Assembly: GCA_016235165.1 (NCBI GenBank)
Contig: JACRLX010000020.1
Coordinates: 1 to 64,000 of the forward strand
Length of the DNA stretch: 64,000 nt
DNA from: Rhodocyclales bacterium
GTDB lineage: Bacteria > Pseudomonadota > Gammaproteobacteria > Burkholderiales > Rhodocyclaceae
Reading direction: 5' to 3'
Positions within the stretch are counted from its first letter, which is position 1, and the number at the start of each line of letters is the position of its first letter. The notes beneath the pieces were generated by a model. That model saw only the letters and a list, made by a program, of their open reading frames with translations, searched no databases and had not been told where the DNA came from. Shown here one piece after another: positions 18,419 through 28,952 of the stretch. The translations under genes and the position numbers were made by a program.

Positions 18419-19393
18419 TCAACGCTCATGGCCGCGCTCCGTTCTGGTTTCAACAGTTCCGCGTCCTTCATAGGCCATACGAATCAGCGGTTTTGCGAGA
18501 TCGAGATCACATGCGCTTGCGATTATCAGCTCCAGATCGCCTGTACCCCAATGGCCACTTTGGCTAACATCGCGACCGATAACAGGGAGCGCGCCAAGCT
18601 TGGCTGGCGACAAATGCAGGTACAGAACCAGACGATTTTTTTGAAGCACCACCGTGGCAAAGTTCTTCAGCCGCTTGAACGCGACGTAGAGCTTCAGTTC
18701 CTTCTTCTGCACATCGTCGCCAAGCGAAACAATGTATTCCTCCAGCGAGGCCAGCAACTCGCGCAGCGAGTCGGAGATCGACTCCAGCCATTCGGCATAA
18801 GTCTTGTCGCCCGTCCCTGCCCTTTCCTTACCCGTCGCCGGTTTAGAAGGCTTACCGTTTCTTGCAGTCGCAACACCGCTGGCGCCAGCGCTGGTCGCAT
18901 TCACCAGTTCGAGCAGCAAAAGGTCGTCGCCGAACAAGCGATAGCGGATCAGCTCAATGTTGCGGTTGATCTGTTGCACGGCATGGCCGTCGTACTTGGT
19001 AAAGTCCGCCGCGACGCAGACCAGGCGTGGTGCGTTCCAGTCGATGCGGTCAGCGGTTTCATGGCCAAGTAGCCGCGTGACAAGCCGCTCGAAATCACCG
19101 CGATGATCCATGAGCCAGTCGAGGTAGAACAAGCCCTGGTTGATGACGTTTTCGCCGGTGGAGCGCTTGTATTCGAGGATCACTGGGCAATCGTTTTCGT
19201 CGAGACCTAGGGTATCGATGCGTCCTGAATGGGTCTTGCCGGTAGAGTATTCGGTCGCCAGGAACCGAATGCCAAGCAAGGGATCGAGGTTAGCCTCGAT
19301 CAGGGTTTGCAACGGCTTTTCCAGGTCGGAGGCGTCACCTTGGAGTTCGGTAACCTTGCCGCTCTTGTGCTGGAAAAGTTTGATGTCGCTCAT
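18419..19393 (-). CDS. NucS-like PD-(D/E)xK domain protein (COG3586, DUF5655)
   Basis: 324-residue protein. The N-terminal half has a PD-(D/E)xK nuclease-like core: the acidic residue in SGRIDTLGLD, then VILEYKR supplying the E-x-K, followed by helix NVINQGLFYLDWL. This resembles NucS/DUF91 proteins. The C-terminal half (about residues 200-310) resembles DUF5655. The family has been labelled predicted transport protein without evidence; the motif argues for a nucleic-acid role. It is the third gene of the minus-strand SWIM/AlbA_2 group and ends 46 bp before the AlbA_2 gene, so co-transcription is likely. Start: ATG at 19393 (MSDIKLFQHKSGK). Confidence 0.78.
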   Translation of the reverse strand: MSDIKLFQHKSGKVTELQGDASDLEKPLQTLIEANLDPLLGIRFLATEYSTGKTHSGRIDTLGLDENDCPVILEYKRSTGENVINQGLFYLDWLMDHRGDFERLVTRLLGHETADRIDWNAPRLVCVAADFTKYDGHAVQQINRNIELIRYRLFGDDLLLLELVNATSAGASGVATARNGKPSKPATGKERAGTGDKTYAEWLESISDSLRELLASLEEYIVSLGDDVQKKELKLYVAFKRLKNFATVVLQKNRLVLYLHLSPAKLGALPVIGRDVSQSGHWGTGDLELIIASACDLDLAKPLIRMAYEGRGTVETRTERGHER

Positions 19394-19523
19394 TGCCCCC
19401 CCTTCAGACCAATACTTCTATCGCGCTTTCTGCCTGCGCACACAGATGCGCAGGACATGACAGCAAATGCACCCTGAACTTTAGCAGCCAATATTCAATC
19501 GACTGTTGTTGCGCAACCTTTCG

Positions 19524-20972
19524 TCAATGCACCGTACACACCATGCACGGGTCAAAGCTGCGCACCACGTGATGGATGGCCGCCGGCAACTGGCCATCGG
19601 CGCTGGCCGCCAAACCGGCCAGCGCCTGCTCCAGCGCCCCCGGCTGGCCCGCTGCATCGCGCGGTGAAAAGTTCCAGGTGGTCGGCGCGATGATCTGGTA
19701 ATTGTGGATGCGGCCGCGGCGCACGGTCAGCCAGTGGCCCAGCGAGCCGCGCGCCGCCTCGATCAGGCCGACGCCCGCGGTTTCATCGGCCGGCTGCGCC
19801 GTGATGCACCAGGGCTCGCCGGGCACGATCCGGTCCAGCCAGGCTTCCATCTGCGGCAGCACCAGGGTGATTTCCAGCAGGCGGGCGACGACGCGCGCCG
19901 CGACGCTGCCCCCGCCATCGGCAAGGATGTCGCGCACCAGCGGATGGCCGGCAACCGCCTGGCGCGCCAGCGCCCCGGTCTCGACCACCTGCCCGCCCAG
20001 GCGCGGCGACTTGCACCAGGAATAGGCGCCTTCCTTGTCCGCCACCGGCAGCGTGCCGCCCTCGGCCGGATGTTGCGGTCGCCCGGTCGCTGCATACCAG
20101 GAATGCGCCGTGTCTTCGGCGATGGCGCCGACATCCAGCGCCAGCCGGCGGCCTTCGTGCCAGACACCGGGCGCGAACAAGCGGCCTTCGTCCAGCGCGT
20201 AACAGCCGTAGCTCATGTAGCGTTCCGTCCCCCGCCCCAGGCCCCACAGCCCGAGGTCGTCGGCTATCGCGAGGAAGCGGCGCAGATCGCCCTCCTGCGC
20301 CTGATCCCGCCAGGCGTCGAGCTGGGCGCGGCCGGTCAGCGCGGCGAATTCCTCCAGCGGCGCGCCAAAGGTGGTGCGTTCGAGGAAACCGCGAAACTCG
20401 CGCAGGATGCGGTGCAGGCGAAACACCTCCGAACTTTGCAGCGGCCGCGTCGAGCCACCGGCCTGCACCGCCAGCGTGTGCGGCCATTTTCCGGCCAGGA
20501 GGCCCATGGACTGCATGAAGCGGGCGCGCGCCGGCAGCACCTCGTTGGGTGCGCTGCCCACGGTGGCGCGAAAGCGCTCCGCCGCGCCGTGGTACCAGCG
20601 CCGACTCTTGTACTCCTCGCGAGCGAAGTCGGGCATGAAGAAGAGGTAAAAGTGCGTCAGGTGGTCGGCGAGGTTTTCCGCCGCCAGGGTCAGGTTCGCT
20701 GCATGGCGGCCGTTGGGCGGCGGCACGATGCCCGCGGCATCAGCCAGCGCCAGCGCGGCCGCGGCCGATTGCGCCACCGAGCAGATGCCGCAGATGCGCG
20801 GCACCAGCACCAGGGCATCGGCCGGCAGCTTGCCCTGCAGGATCTGCTCGAAGCCGCGATACAGCGGCGAATTGACATAGGCCGCGACTACCCGCCCGGC
20901 ATCGATGTCGAGCGTGACTTCGAGGTCGCCTTCGACGCGATTGAAGGGGCCGACTATCCTCCGCGTGCTCAT
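19524..20972 (-). CDS. hoxC: Regulatory [NiFe]-hydrogenase large subunit HoxC
   Basis: 482-residue catalytic subunit of the cytoplasmic H2-sensing hydrogenase. Ligands of the Ni-Fe site are present in RICGICSVAQ and the C-terminal DPCMVCTVH. The protein ends exactly at that histidine, with no C-terminal extension; this is the hallmark of sensor hydrogenases, which need no maturation protease. The ATG overlaps the hoxB stop by four bases. HoxC binds HoxB, and the complex signals to HoxJ. It is the last gene of the continuous hox/hyp run; 130 bp downstream the unrelated NucS-like gene begins. Confidence 0.95.
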   Translation of the reverse strand: MSTRRIVGPFNRVEGDLEVTLDIDAGRVVAAYVNSPLYRGFEQILQGKLPADALVLVPRICGICSVAQSAAAALALADAAGIVPPPNGRHAANLTLAAENLADHLTHFYLFFMPDFAREEYKSRRWYHGAAERFRATVGSAPNEVLPARARFMQSMGLLAGKWPHTLAVQAGGSTRPLQSSEVFRLHRILREFRGFLERTTFGAPLEEFAALTGRAQLDAWRDQAQEGDLRRFLAIADDLGLWGLGRGTERYMSYGCYALDEGRLFAPGVWHEGRRLALDVGAIAEDTAHSWYAATGRPQHPAEGGTLPVADKEGAYSWCKSPRLGGQVVETGALARQAVAGHPLVRDILADGGGSVAARVVARLLEITLVLPQMEAWLDRIVPGEPWCITAQPADETAGVGLIEAARGSLGHWLTVRRGRIHNYQIIAPTTWNFSPRDAAGQPGALEQALAGLAASADGQLPAAIHHVVRSFDPCMVCTVH

Positions 20973-21957
20973 TTCTTGCTGCGCTTGACCGACGGCGCGC
21001 GCAACTGGTGGTCGGCGGTGGCGTTCTCGCGCACCCGCGCCGGCGTCGCCGATTTCGACAGCGCCGCGAGGGCGATGAACCAGGCCTTGGGCATGTCGGC
21101 GGGCAGGCCGATGGGGATGCCGGCCACCTTGGGCGTGCTCTCGAAGGCGTGGCCCGGTTCCTCGAAACCCGGCTCGGTGCAGCGGATGCAGGCGTAGCCG
21201 CCGCGCAGGCAGGAGCCCTCGCCGTTCCACAGCCGCTGGTTGCAATCGGCATGGGCCTGGGTGCCCTTGCAGCCGAGCTGCTCCATCAGGCAGCCCTGGT
21301 CGGAATGCTTCTCGGCGCTGGCCTTGAATTCGTAGTATTCGTTGCGCGGGCAACCGTGATGCACCAATTGATCGGCATAGAAGCGCGGCCGGCCGAAATC
21401 GTCGAGATGTTCGGCGCGCAAGCTGCCATGGGCCAGCATCGCCAGCGTCTCGGTGATCCAGTCCGGATGCGGCGGACAACCGGCGACGTTGATCACAGGC
21501 AGTCCCGCTGAATCGCGAAACTCGGGCCCGAGCAGTCCACCGGCGGCCTCGCCGTCGTATTGCAGGCCGCAGGCGTCGGTGGGATTGATGCCCGCCGCCG
21601 TGATGCCGCCCCAGGCCGAGCAACTGCCGATTGCCACCACATGCTTCGCGCGCCCGGCGATCTGCTTGACCCAGTCGATCATCGGCTTGGCGCCGCCACC
21701 AAAGCGGTGGAAGCCGCCGCTGCCGCGCGGCCCGCGCAGCAGCGAGCCCTCGATGCACAGCACGTCGACCGGTTCGCGGCCGTCGGCGCAGCGCGCAATC
21801 AGCTCGCGCGCGTCGTCGAGGCAGGCCTCGGAAAGGCTGGGATGCCAGAGGATGTCGATGCCTTCGTCGGCCAGCAGGCGGAACAGCGAGCCCTGCTCGC
21901 TGCCCAGCCAGGACAGGGTGCAGCCGCCACAGCCGCCGGACTGGAGCCAGAGCAGCT

Positions 21958-21961
<4 letters not shown>
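20969..21961 (-). CDS. hoxB: Regulatory [NiFe]-hydrogenase small subunit HoxB
   Basis: 330-residue Fe-S subunit of the H2 sensor. Proximal-cluster cysteines lie in GGCGGCTLSWLG, GSCSAWGG and NVAGCPPHPD. The medial and distal cluster ligands fall in HHGCPRNEYYE, CLMEQLGCKG and YACIRCTEPGF. There is no Tat signal peptide, which fits a cytoplasmic sensor. A C-terminal tail of about 50 residues is the part known from C. necator to be needed for contact with HoxJ. It overlaps hoxC and hoxA by four bases each, implying translational coupling. Confidence 0.95.
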
Positions 21962-23390
<1,429 letters not shown>

Positions 23391-23394
<4 letters not shown>

Positions 23395-25103
23395 GCCGGC
23401 ACAGTCCAGCCGAGGTCGCGATGCCGCGCCAGGTGGCGCGGAGTCCATGAGGCGAGCGACTTGCGCACGAAATGGTGGCGCGCGACGTGGTAGCTCGGGT
23501 CGAAGCCGTAGAAGTTGCGCCGCATCTGCGCCAGCTCCTCCTCGCGGTAGGCGGCGAGCGGCTTTTCCGCCTCGTCTTTGGCGCGGCGTTCGCGCTTGGC
23601 GGCCAGGCGATCGTTCAGGTCAGCGGCCGCGGCGATCTCCAGCGCCCGCCGCGCCACGTCGATACGGAAGGCATCGGCATCTCCCGCCAGACAGGCATCG
23701 CTGAAGCCGATATCGACCGCCGCCCGCGCCGTCAGCGGCTGGCGGTTGCGCATGATGTCGCGTGCCCGCTGTTCGCCGACGCGGCGCGGCAGCAGGTAAG
23801 TCCAATACTCCGAACCGTAGAGGTTGCCCATGTTCTTGTAGTGCGGATTGAGCATCACGCCCTCGCGCGCCCAGACGAAGTCGGCGGCACGTGCCAGAAA
23901 GCAGCCGCCGGCACCGGCATTGCCGGCCAGCGCCGCGATGGTGATCTGCCGGCCGCTTTCGATCAGCTCCAGGGCCAGGTCGTCCATGGCATTGATGTTA
24001 TGCCAGGACTCGTCGGCCGGCGACCCGGCCTGTTCGATGACATTCAGGTGGATGCCGTTGGACCAGAAGTCGCTGCCGCCGGCGAGCACGATCACCTTCA
24101 CCGGCCTTGTCTTGGCCCAGGCCAGGGCCTCGCGCAGGCGTCGGCATTGGGCGGTCGACATCGCGCCGTTGTAGAACTCGAAATGCAGGAAGCCGACCCC
24201 GCCGCTCTCCTCCCAGGCGATGTCCTGCCAGGTCGCCTGCTCGATGCGCCACCAGGCGGCGAGCGGCACTTCCGCCAATTCGGCGGTCTCGACGGGAAAG
24301 GCCAGGCTGACCGGCAGCTTGAATCCGTCCTCGCGTCTGGCATGGCCTATCCACACAGCGCCATCCCTGGTGCGCCGCAGAACGGCCGTTTCGCGGCGGC
24401 CGATGACCCGTCCCGCGCCCACCGGCGATACGCCGGCGAGGCTGGCCTCCGGCCAGGCGTCAAAAATCCGGCAGGGCACGCCGAACAAGTGGTCGGCGAC
24501 GCCCGGAAAACCATCCGCCGCGTTGATCTTGCGCAGCACCGTGGCGCTGTCGTCGCGCTGCCAGTCGATGGCTCGGTCAGCCTGTTTCATCAGCGGCCGC
24601 AGGCGACCGCGCGCATCGGGCCGGTCGGCCAGCGGCGTCGGTTTGTCGCCGGCGGCGAATTTCCCGACCGCGGCCAATACCGCCGTCACCGCCGCCCGCG
24701 TCACTTCGTTGCGGTAGATGCTCGACTTCTTCGCCGCGCGCATGGCAAAGCTCGCCGTCGCCCAGACCGGCCCGGCATCCATCTCGGCTTCGGCTTGAAG
24801 CACGGTGACGCCCCACTCCGCCGCGCCTTCCTGCAGGGCCCAGTCCAGCGCCGAGGGACCGCGATCGCCGACGATGCCGGGATGCACGACGAGGCAGACA
24901 TGCCGGCTCCAGATCGACTCCGGAATCGCGCGGCGCAGGTAGGGCGCAACGATCAGGTCCGGCCTGAACAAGGCCACCGCCTCCTCGGCCACGCTGTCGG
25001 CGATGTCGAACTCGATCGATATTTCGTGGCCGCGCTGTTGCAGCTCGGCGCCCAGGCGCTGGGTCAGACTGTTGAAGGCGTGGGTGAGGAGCAGGATACG
25101 CAT
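23391..25103 (-). CDS. hoxX: HoxX, CO-ligand synthesis protein for hydrogenase
   Basis: 570-residue two-domain protein. The N-terminal half resembles formyl-tetrahydrofolate-binding hydrolase/transferases (HPGIVGDRGPSALDWAL). The C-terminal half resembles enoyl-CoA hydratases (IAALAGNAGAGGCFLARAAD). Published work shows HoxX makes the active-site CO ligand under aerobic conditions from formyl-THF via formyl-CoA. Its presence therefore implies hydrogenase maturation in air. Start and stop are tightly packed: the ATG shares one base with the hypE stop, and the end overlaps hoxA by four bases. HoxX is typical of organisms with O2-tolerant hydrogenases. Confidence 0.93.
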
Positions 25104-26167
25104 CAGCAAATCCGCGGCAACTGGTCGCCTGCCAGCCAATCGACGATGCGCTTGCCGCCGAAGGCCGTGGTCATCTGCACGAAGTGGTGGTCGTCGGCGA
25201 TCACGTCGCCGATGAAGCAGGCATCGCGGCCCAGCGGATGGGCGCGCATGGCATTCAGCAGCAGCTCGCCGTCGAGCGCATTGCAGATCACCACCAGTTT
25301 GCCTTCGTTGGCGACGTAGAGCGGATCGAGGCCGAGAAATTCGCAGGCGGCGGAGACCACCGGCTTCACCGGTATCGCCTGCTCGTAAAGCATCATGCCG
25401 ACGCCCGATTGCGTGGCGATTTCGTTGAGCGTGGCAGCCAGCCCGCCGCGCGTCGGATCGCGCAGGCAGCGCAGGCCGGCGCCGGTCGCCAGCATGGCCT
25501 CGATCAGGCCGTTCAAGGCCGCCGTGTCGGATTCGATGGGCGCGTCGAAGCTGAGGTTCTCGCGCTTGCTCATGATCGCCACGCCATGGTCGCCCAGCGA
25601 ACCGGAAACCAGGATCACGTCGCCGGGGCGGGCCAGGCTGCCGCCGAGGTCCAGCCCATCTGGGAGCACGCCGACCCCAGTGGTGGTGATGAAAATGCCG
25701 TCGCCCTTGCCGCGTTCGACCACCTTGGTGTCGCCCGTCACCACCGGCACGCCGGCTTCCTTCGCGGCGCGGGCCATGGACTCGACGATGCGCGCAAGAT
25801 CCGCCAGCGGGAAACCTTCTTCGAGGATGAAGCCGGCGGCAAGGTAGAGCGGCCTCGCGCCCATCACCGCGACGTCATTCACCGTGCCATGCACCGAGAG
25901 GCAGCCGATGTCACCGCCGGGAAAGAACAGCGGCGAGACCACGTGCGAATCGGTGGCCATCACCAGCCGCCCCGGGCGGCCGTTGAGAGTCGGCGCTGGC
26001 AACACGGCGCCGTCGTTGCCCTGGCCCAGGTATTCGTTGCCCAGGTGTTTGGCAAACAGCTCGGAGATCAGTTGCACCATCGAACGCCCGCCGGAACCGT
26101 GGGTCATATCCACACGCCCCTGCTTCAGATCCAGCGGCCGCACGTAGCCTCGTTTTACCTCGCCCAT
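25103..26167 (-). CDS. hypE: Hydrogenase maturation protein HypE
   Basis: 354-residue ATP-dependent dehydratase that turns a carbamoyl group on its C-terminal cysteine into thiocyanate, the source of the cyanide ligands. The PurM-like fold is visible: MTHGSGG near the N-terminus, NDVAVMGARP, and GDVILVSGSLGDHG. The protein ends in the conserved LPRIC, with the acceptor cysteine last. The ATG (MGEVKRGYV) shares one base with the hypD stop; a longer reading frame upstream lies inside hypD and was not used. Confidence 0.95.
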   Translation of the reverse strand: MGEVKRGYVRPLDLKQGRVDMTHGSGGRSMVQLISELFAKHLGNEYLGQGNDGAVLPAPTLNGRPGRLVMATDSHVVSPLFFPGGDIGCLSVHGTVNDVAVMGARPLYLAAGFILEEGFPLADLARIVESMARAAKEAGVPVVTGDTKVVERGKGDGIFITTTGVGVLPDGLDLGGSLARPGDVILVSGSLGDHGVAIMSKRENLSFDAPIESDTAALNGLIEAMLATGAGLRCLRDPTRGGLAATLNEIATQSGVGMMLYEQAIPVKPVVSAACEFLGLDPLYVANEGKLVVICNALDGELLLNAMRAHPLGRDACFIGDVIADDHHFVQMTTAFGGKRIVDWLAGDQLPRIC

Positions 26168-27294
26168 CAGTGCATGTCCTTGTAACGTCCATAGCTGTAG
26201 TGCGCGGCGCAGGCGCCTTCGGAACTCACCATGCACGAGCCGATCGGGTTCTCGGGCGTGCACACCGTGCCGAAGATCTTGCAGTCCTGCGGCCGCTTGA
26301 CGCCGCGCAGGATGGCCCCGCACTCGCAGGCCTTGTTGTCCGGCACCGATTTGTAATCCAGCTTGAAGCGGCGCTCGGCATCGAGTGCGGCATATCTCTG
26401 CCGGATGCGCAGCGCCGAATACGGCACCACCGAGAGGCCGCGCCATTCGAATTCGCGACGCAGCTCGAACACCTCGGCGACGCGGTCCTGCGCCTTGAGG
26501 TTGCCGTCACGCGTCACGGCGCGGGCAAACTCGTTCTCGACCTCGGCGCGGCCTTCATTGACCTGGCGCACCAGCATCAGGATGGCCTGCATCACGTCCA
26601 GCGGCTCGAAGCCGGCGATGACGACGGGCTTGCGATATTCCTCGGCGAAAAATTCGTAGGGCCGGCTGCCGATCACGGTGGACACGTGCGCCGGGCCGAT
26701 GAAGCCATCCAGCGGCACCGTGCCCCACTGCCGCACTTCGGGCGATTCGAGGATGTTGCTGATCGCGGCGGGCGTCAGCACGTGGCAGCACAGCACGCTG
26801 AAATTCTTGAGACCTTCGGCGTCGGCCTGCTGGATCGCCACCGCCGTCGGCGGCGTGGTGGTCTCGAAGCCGATGGCGAAGAACACCACCTCGCGCTCCG
26901 GGTTGTCGCGGGCAATCTGCAGCGCGTCGATGGTCGAATACACCATGCGGATGTCGCCACCGCGCGCCTTCGCCTTCATCAGCGAGAGGCCGTCGGAAGC
27001 CGGCACGCGCAGCGTGTCGCCGTAGGTGCACAGAATCACGCCACGCTCCAGCGCCAGCCGGATCGCCAGGTCGACGCGGCCGATGGGCAGCACGCAGACC
27101 GGGCAACCCGGCCCATGCACCATGCGCACCGTGGACGGCAGCAGCTCGCTCAAGCCATAGCGCGAGATGGCATGGGTATGCCCACCGCAGAATTCCATGA
27201 AGCTGTAATTGCGCCCGGGCTGGACCGTGGCGCCAATGCTGGCGGCGAGGTTCTTCGCCAGTTCGCCGTCACGGAACTCGTCGATGTATTTCAT
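26167..27294 (-). CDS. hypD: Hydrogenase maturation protein HypD
   Basis: 375-residue iron-sulfur scaffold on which, with HypC, the Fe(CN)2CO unit is assembled. Conserved motifs are FCGGHTHAISRYG (iron-binding cysteine), HGPGCPVCVLP and GFETTTPP. The C-terminal 4Fe-4S ligands lie in ACECGAILRG, CKIFGTVCTP and IGSCMVSSEGACAA. Length matches the family. It overlaps hypC by four bases and hypE by one, in the usual C-D-E order. Confidence 0.96.
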   Translation of the reverse strand: MKYIDEFRDGELAKNLAASIGATVQPGRNYSFMEFCGGHTHAISRYGLSELLPSTVRMVHGPGCPVCVLPIGRVDLAIRLALERGVILCTYGDTLRVPASDGLSLMKAKARGGDIRMVYSTIDALQIARDNPEREVVFFAIGFETTTPPTAVAIQQADAEGLKNFSVLCCHVLTPAAISNILESPEVRQWGTVPLDGFIGPAHVSTVIGSRPYEFFAEEYRKPVVIAGFEPLDVMQAILMLVRQVNEGRAEVENEFARAVTRDGNLKAQDRVAEVFELRREFEWRGLSVVPYSALRIRQRYAALDAERRFKLDYKSVPDNKACECGAILRGVKRPQDCKIFGTVCTPENPIGSCMVSSEGACAAHYSYGRYKDMH

Positions 27295-27530
27295 GCGGCG
27301 GCAGCGTCCGCAGCGTCTGCATTCATTTCGGCGAACAGCGCCAGCGTCTTTTCCGCCTCCTCGGGGTCGAGTCTGGTCAGCGCATAGCCGACATGCAGGA
27401 TCACGTAGTCGCCAACCTGCACGTCCGACAGCAACGCGAGCGAAATCTCTTTCCTGACCCCGCCGAGATCAACAATCGCCGTGTCGTTGGCGCCGACTTC
27501 TATTACTTTGACAGGTAGAGCCAAGCACAC
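27291..27530 (-). CDS. hypC: Hydrogenase maturation chaperone HypC
   Basis: 79-residue HypC. The function-critical Met-Cys N-terminus is obtained only with a GTG start at 27530 (MCLALPVKVIEV), preceded by GGAGG with an eight-base spacer. A longer ATG frame adding eight residues would bury Cys2 and is rejected. HypC binds HypD and the large-subunit precursor through Cys2. Repeat copy 5 (27474-27500) encodes EVGANDTAI in the strand normally covering this variable position, so the gene appears to have absorbed or converged on the repeat. The C-terminal tail is alanine-rich (ADAADAAAA). Confidence 0.92.
   Translation of the reverse strand: MCLALPVKVIEVGANDTAIVDLGGVRKEISLALLSDVQVGDYVILHVGYALTRLDPEEAEKTLALFAEMNADAADAAAA
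27474..27500 (-). repeat. Dispersed 27-bp repeat, copy 5 (inside hypC)
   Basis: Minus strand reads GAAGTCGGCGCCAACGACAC then GGCGATT, a close match over the full 27 bp. It is in sense orientation and encodes EVGANDTAI at residues 10-18 of HypC. Confidence 0.7.
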
Positions 27531-27833
27531 TTCATTTGCCTCCGTTGGCGCCAAGGACGGCAGGTATCCGGCTCCGTCCGTGTCCTCCGTCGCGGGCTTT
27601 GCCCGCTCCTCCCCCTTTACCTACCGGATCCGGACACCCACCATCCTTGGCGGGATACGCTTCTGCCTTGCGACCGCAAAACCGCGCCGGCGTCACGGGA
27701 TCGGGATGGTGGGGTGTTCCCCGCAGCGAAGTAAAGAAGGAGGAGGAGCCCGAAGGGCGACGACGGGTGACATGAGCGGAGGGGAATACCCCGCCGTCCC
27801 GATCCCCCAAGAGCCTCAAACGAACAATCGGTT
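27531..27833. other. Gap between hypF and hypC filled by a larger repeat element
   Basis: 303 bp holding the hypC ribosome site (GGAGG) and large-repeat copy A (27548-27812). No gene is supported. Reading frames here give low-complexity peptides that seem to be by-products of the repeat. Confidence 0.7.
27548..27812 (+). repeat. Two-hairpin interspersed repeat, copy A
   Basis: About 265 bp sharing long stretches with copy B at 32.7 kb. Shared blocks include GCGCCAAGGACGGC, CCATCCTTGGCGGGA, CACGCTTCTGCCTTGCGACC (one base differs here), GCAGCGAAGTAAAG, ACATGAGCGGAG and CCGCCGTCCCGATCCCC. Two imperfect inverted repeats are visible: one pairs 27549-27578 with 27624-27654, the other pairs 27697-27721 with 27780-27804. 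It ends about 20 bp from the hypC start. Confidence 0.85.
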
Positions 27834-28952
27834 TCATCGGTTTTCCAAAGTATGCAAAGCCACCCACGCCTGCCCCAACGCCAACCCCGCATCCCCAGGC
27901 ACCAGTTTGATCGGCGCCAAGACACGCAAACCGCGCGCCTCGCAATCGCGGCGCAGGCCGGCAGCCAGCAGGCGGTTGAAGAAGCAGCCGCCACCGAAAA
28001 CCACGGTAGGGATACCGCTCTCCTTGCAGGCATCCTCCGCCCATTGCGCCAGCGCCGCCACCAGCGTGGCATGAAAGACGGCAGCCCCATGTGCGGCATC
28101 GGCCTCGCCTGCCAGCCGCCCCAACAGCGGTCGCAGATCGAGTTCGCCACCGGCCATCGTCCAACCCTCGGCAACGGGCGCCGGCCAGCCATTAACGTCT
28201 ATCCAGCGCGTCGCCGCCTGTTCCAGCCTGATCGCCGCCTCGGCATCCATTTCCATTTTCAGGCACAGACCGAGCAAGCCCGAAGCGGCATCGAACAGCC
28301 GCCCGGCGCTCGACGTGCGCGGGCAGTTCAAGTTCTTCTCCAGCATCGCCAGCACCGTAGCGACGGCCGGTTCGTCCGGATAACGTGCAGTCACCTCGTC
28401 GCCGCGACCGAGGTCGTGCAGCACGGCGGCGGCCATGCGCCAGGGCTCGCGCGCGGCGCGGTCGCCGCCGGGCAGGGCCAGCGGCGCGAGGTGGCCGAGG
28501 CGTTCGAAGCACGCGCCCTCGACCTTGAGCAGTTCGCCGCCCCAGGGCGTGTTGTCGGTACCGAGGCCAACGCCATCCAGCGCCAGACCGATCACCGGGC
28601 CGCGCTCGCCGTGCTCGGCGCAGACCGAGGCGATGTGCGCGTGGTGGTGCTGCACGGGGACCGCGCTCACTCCCAGGCGCGCGGCAATGCCTGCGGCATG
28701 GCGCGAGGAATGGAAGTCGGGATGAAGGTCGTGGGCAATCGCCGCCGGCAGGCCCAGCCAGGTGAGCAGCGCCTCGGCCTCGGCCTCGTGGGCAATGCAG
28801 GCCTCGGGCGTGTTGAGGTCGCCAACCACGCGCGACATGCGCGCCTCGCCGCCCCTGACGCCGCACAAGGCATTCTTGAACCAGGCGCCTGCCGCCAGCA
28901 CCGGCGGCGCGGAAGCCATGGACGCCGGCAGGGAAAGCGCGCCGACGCTCAT
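27834..28952 (-). CDS. hypF: N-terminally truncated HypF (carbamoyltransferase domain only)
   Basis: 372 residues, about half the length of full HypF (around 750). The Kae1-like carbamoyltransferase domain is present: [10 protein letters not shown] (metal-binding histidines), [17 protein letters not shown], and [13 protein letters not shown]. The acylphosphatase domain, the zinc fingers and the YrdC-like domain are missing. The start (MSVGALSLP) overlaps the hypB stop by four bases, so the shortness is a gene property rather than a sequencing break. C. necator HypF1 has the same architecture. The missing carbamoyl-adenylate steps would need a full-length HypF encoded elsewhere. Confidence 0.88.
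   Translation of the reverse strand: MSVGALSLPASMASAPPVLAAGAWFKNALCGVRGGEARMSRVVGDLNTPEACIAHEAEAEALLTWLGLPAAIAHDLHPDFHSSRHAAGIAARLGVSAVPVQHHHAHIASVCAEHGERGPVIGLALDGVGLGTDNTPWGGELLKVEGACFERLGHLAPLALPGGDRAAREPWRMAAAVLHDLGRGDEVTARYPDEPAVATVLAMLEKNLNCPRTSSAGRLFDAASGLLGLCLKMEMDAEAAIRLEQAATRWIDVNGWPAPVAEGWTMAGGELDLRPLLGRLAGEADAAHGAAVFHATLVAALAQWAEDACKESGIPTVVFGGGCFFNRLLAAGLRRDCEARGLRVLAPIKLVPGDAGLALGQAWVALHTLENR

Noticed and set aside
27531-27554. Longer ATG-started form of hypC
   Set aside because: It would place eight residues before the Met-Cys N-terminus needed for function. The GTG at 27530 has a good ribosome site.
27532-28164. Reading frames through the larger repeat (and the similar ones at 32661-33140)
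   Set aside because: They read through hairpins and shared repeat blocks with no family match other than each other.
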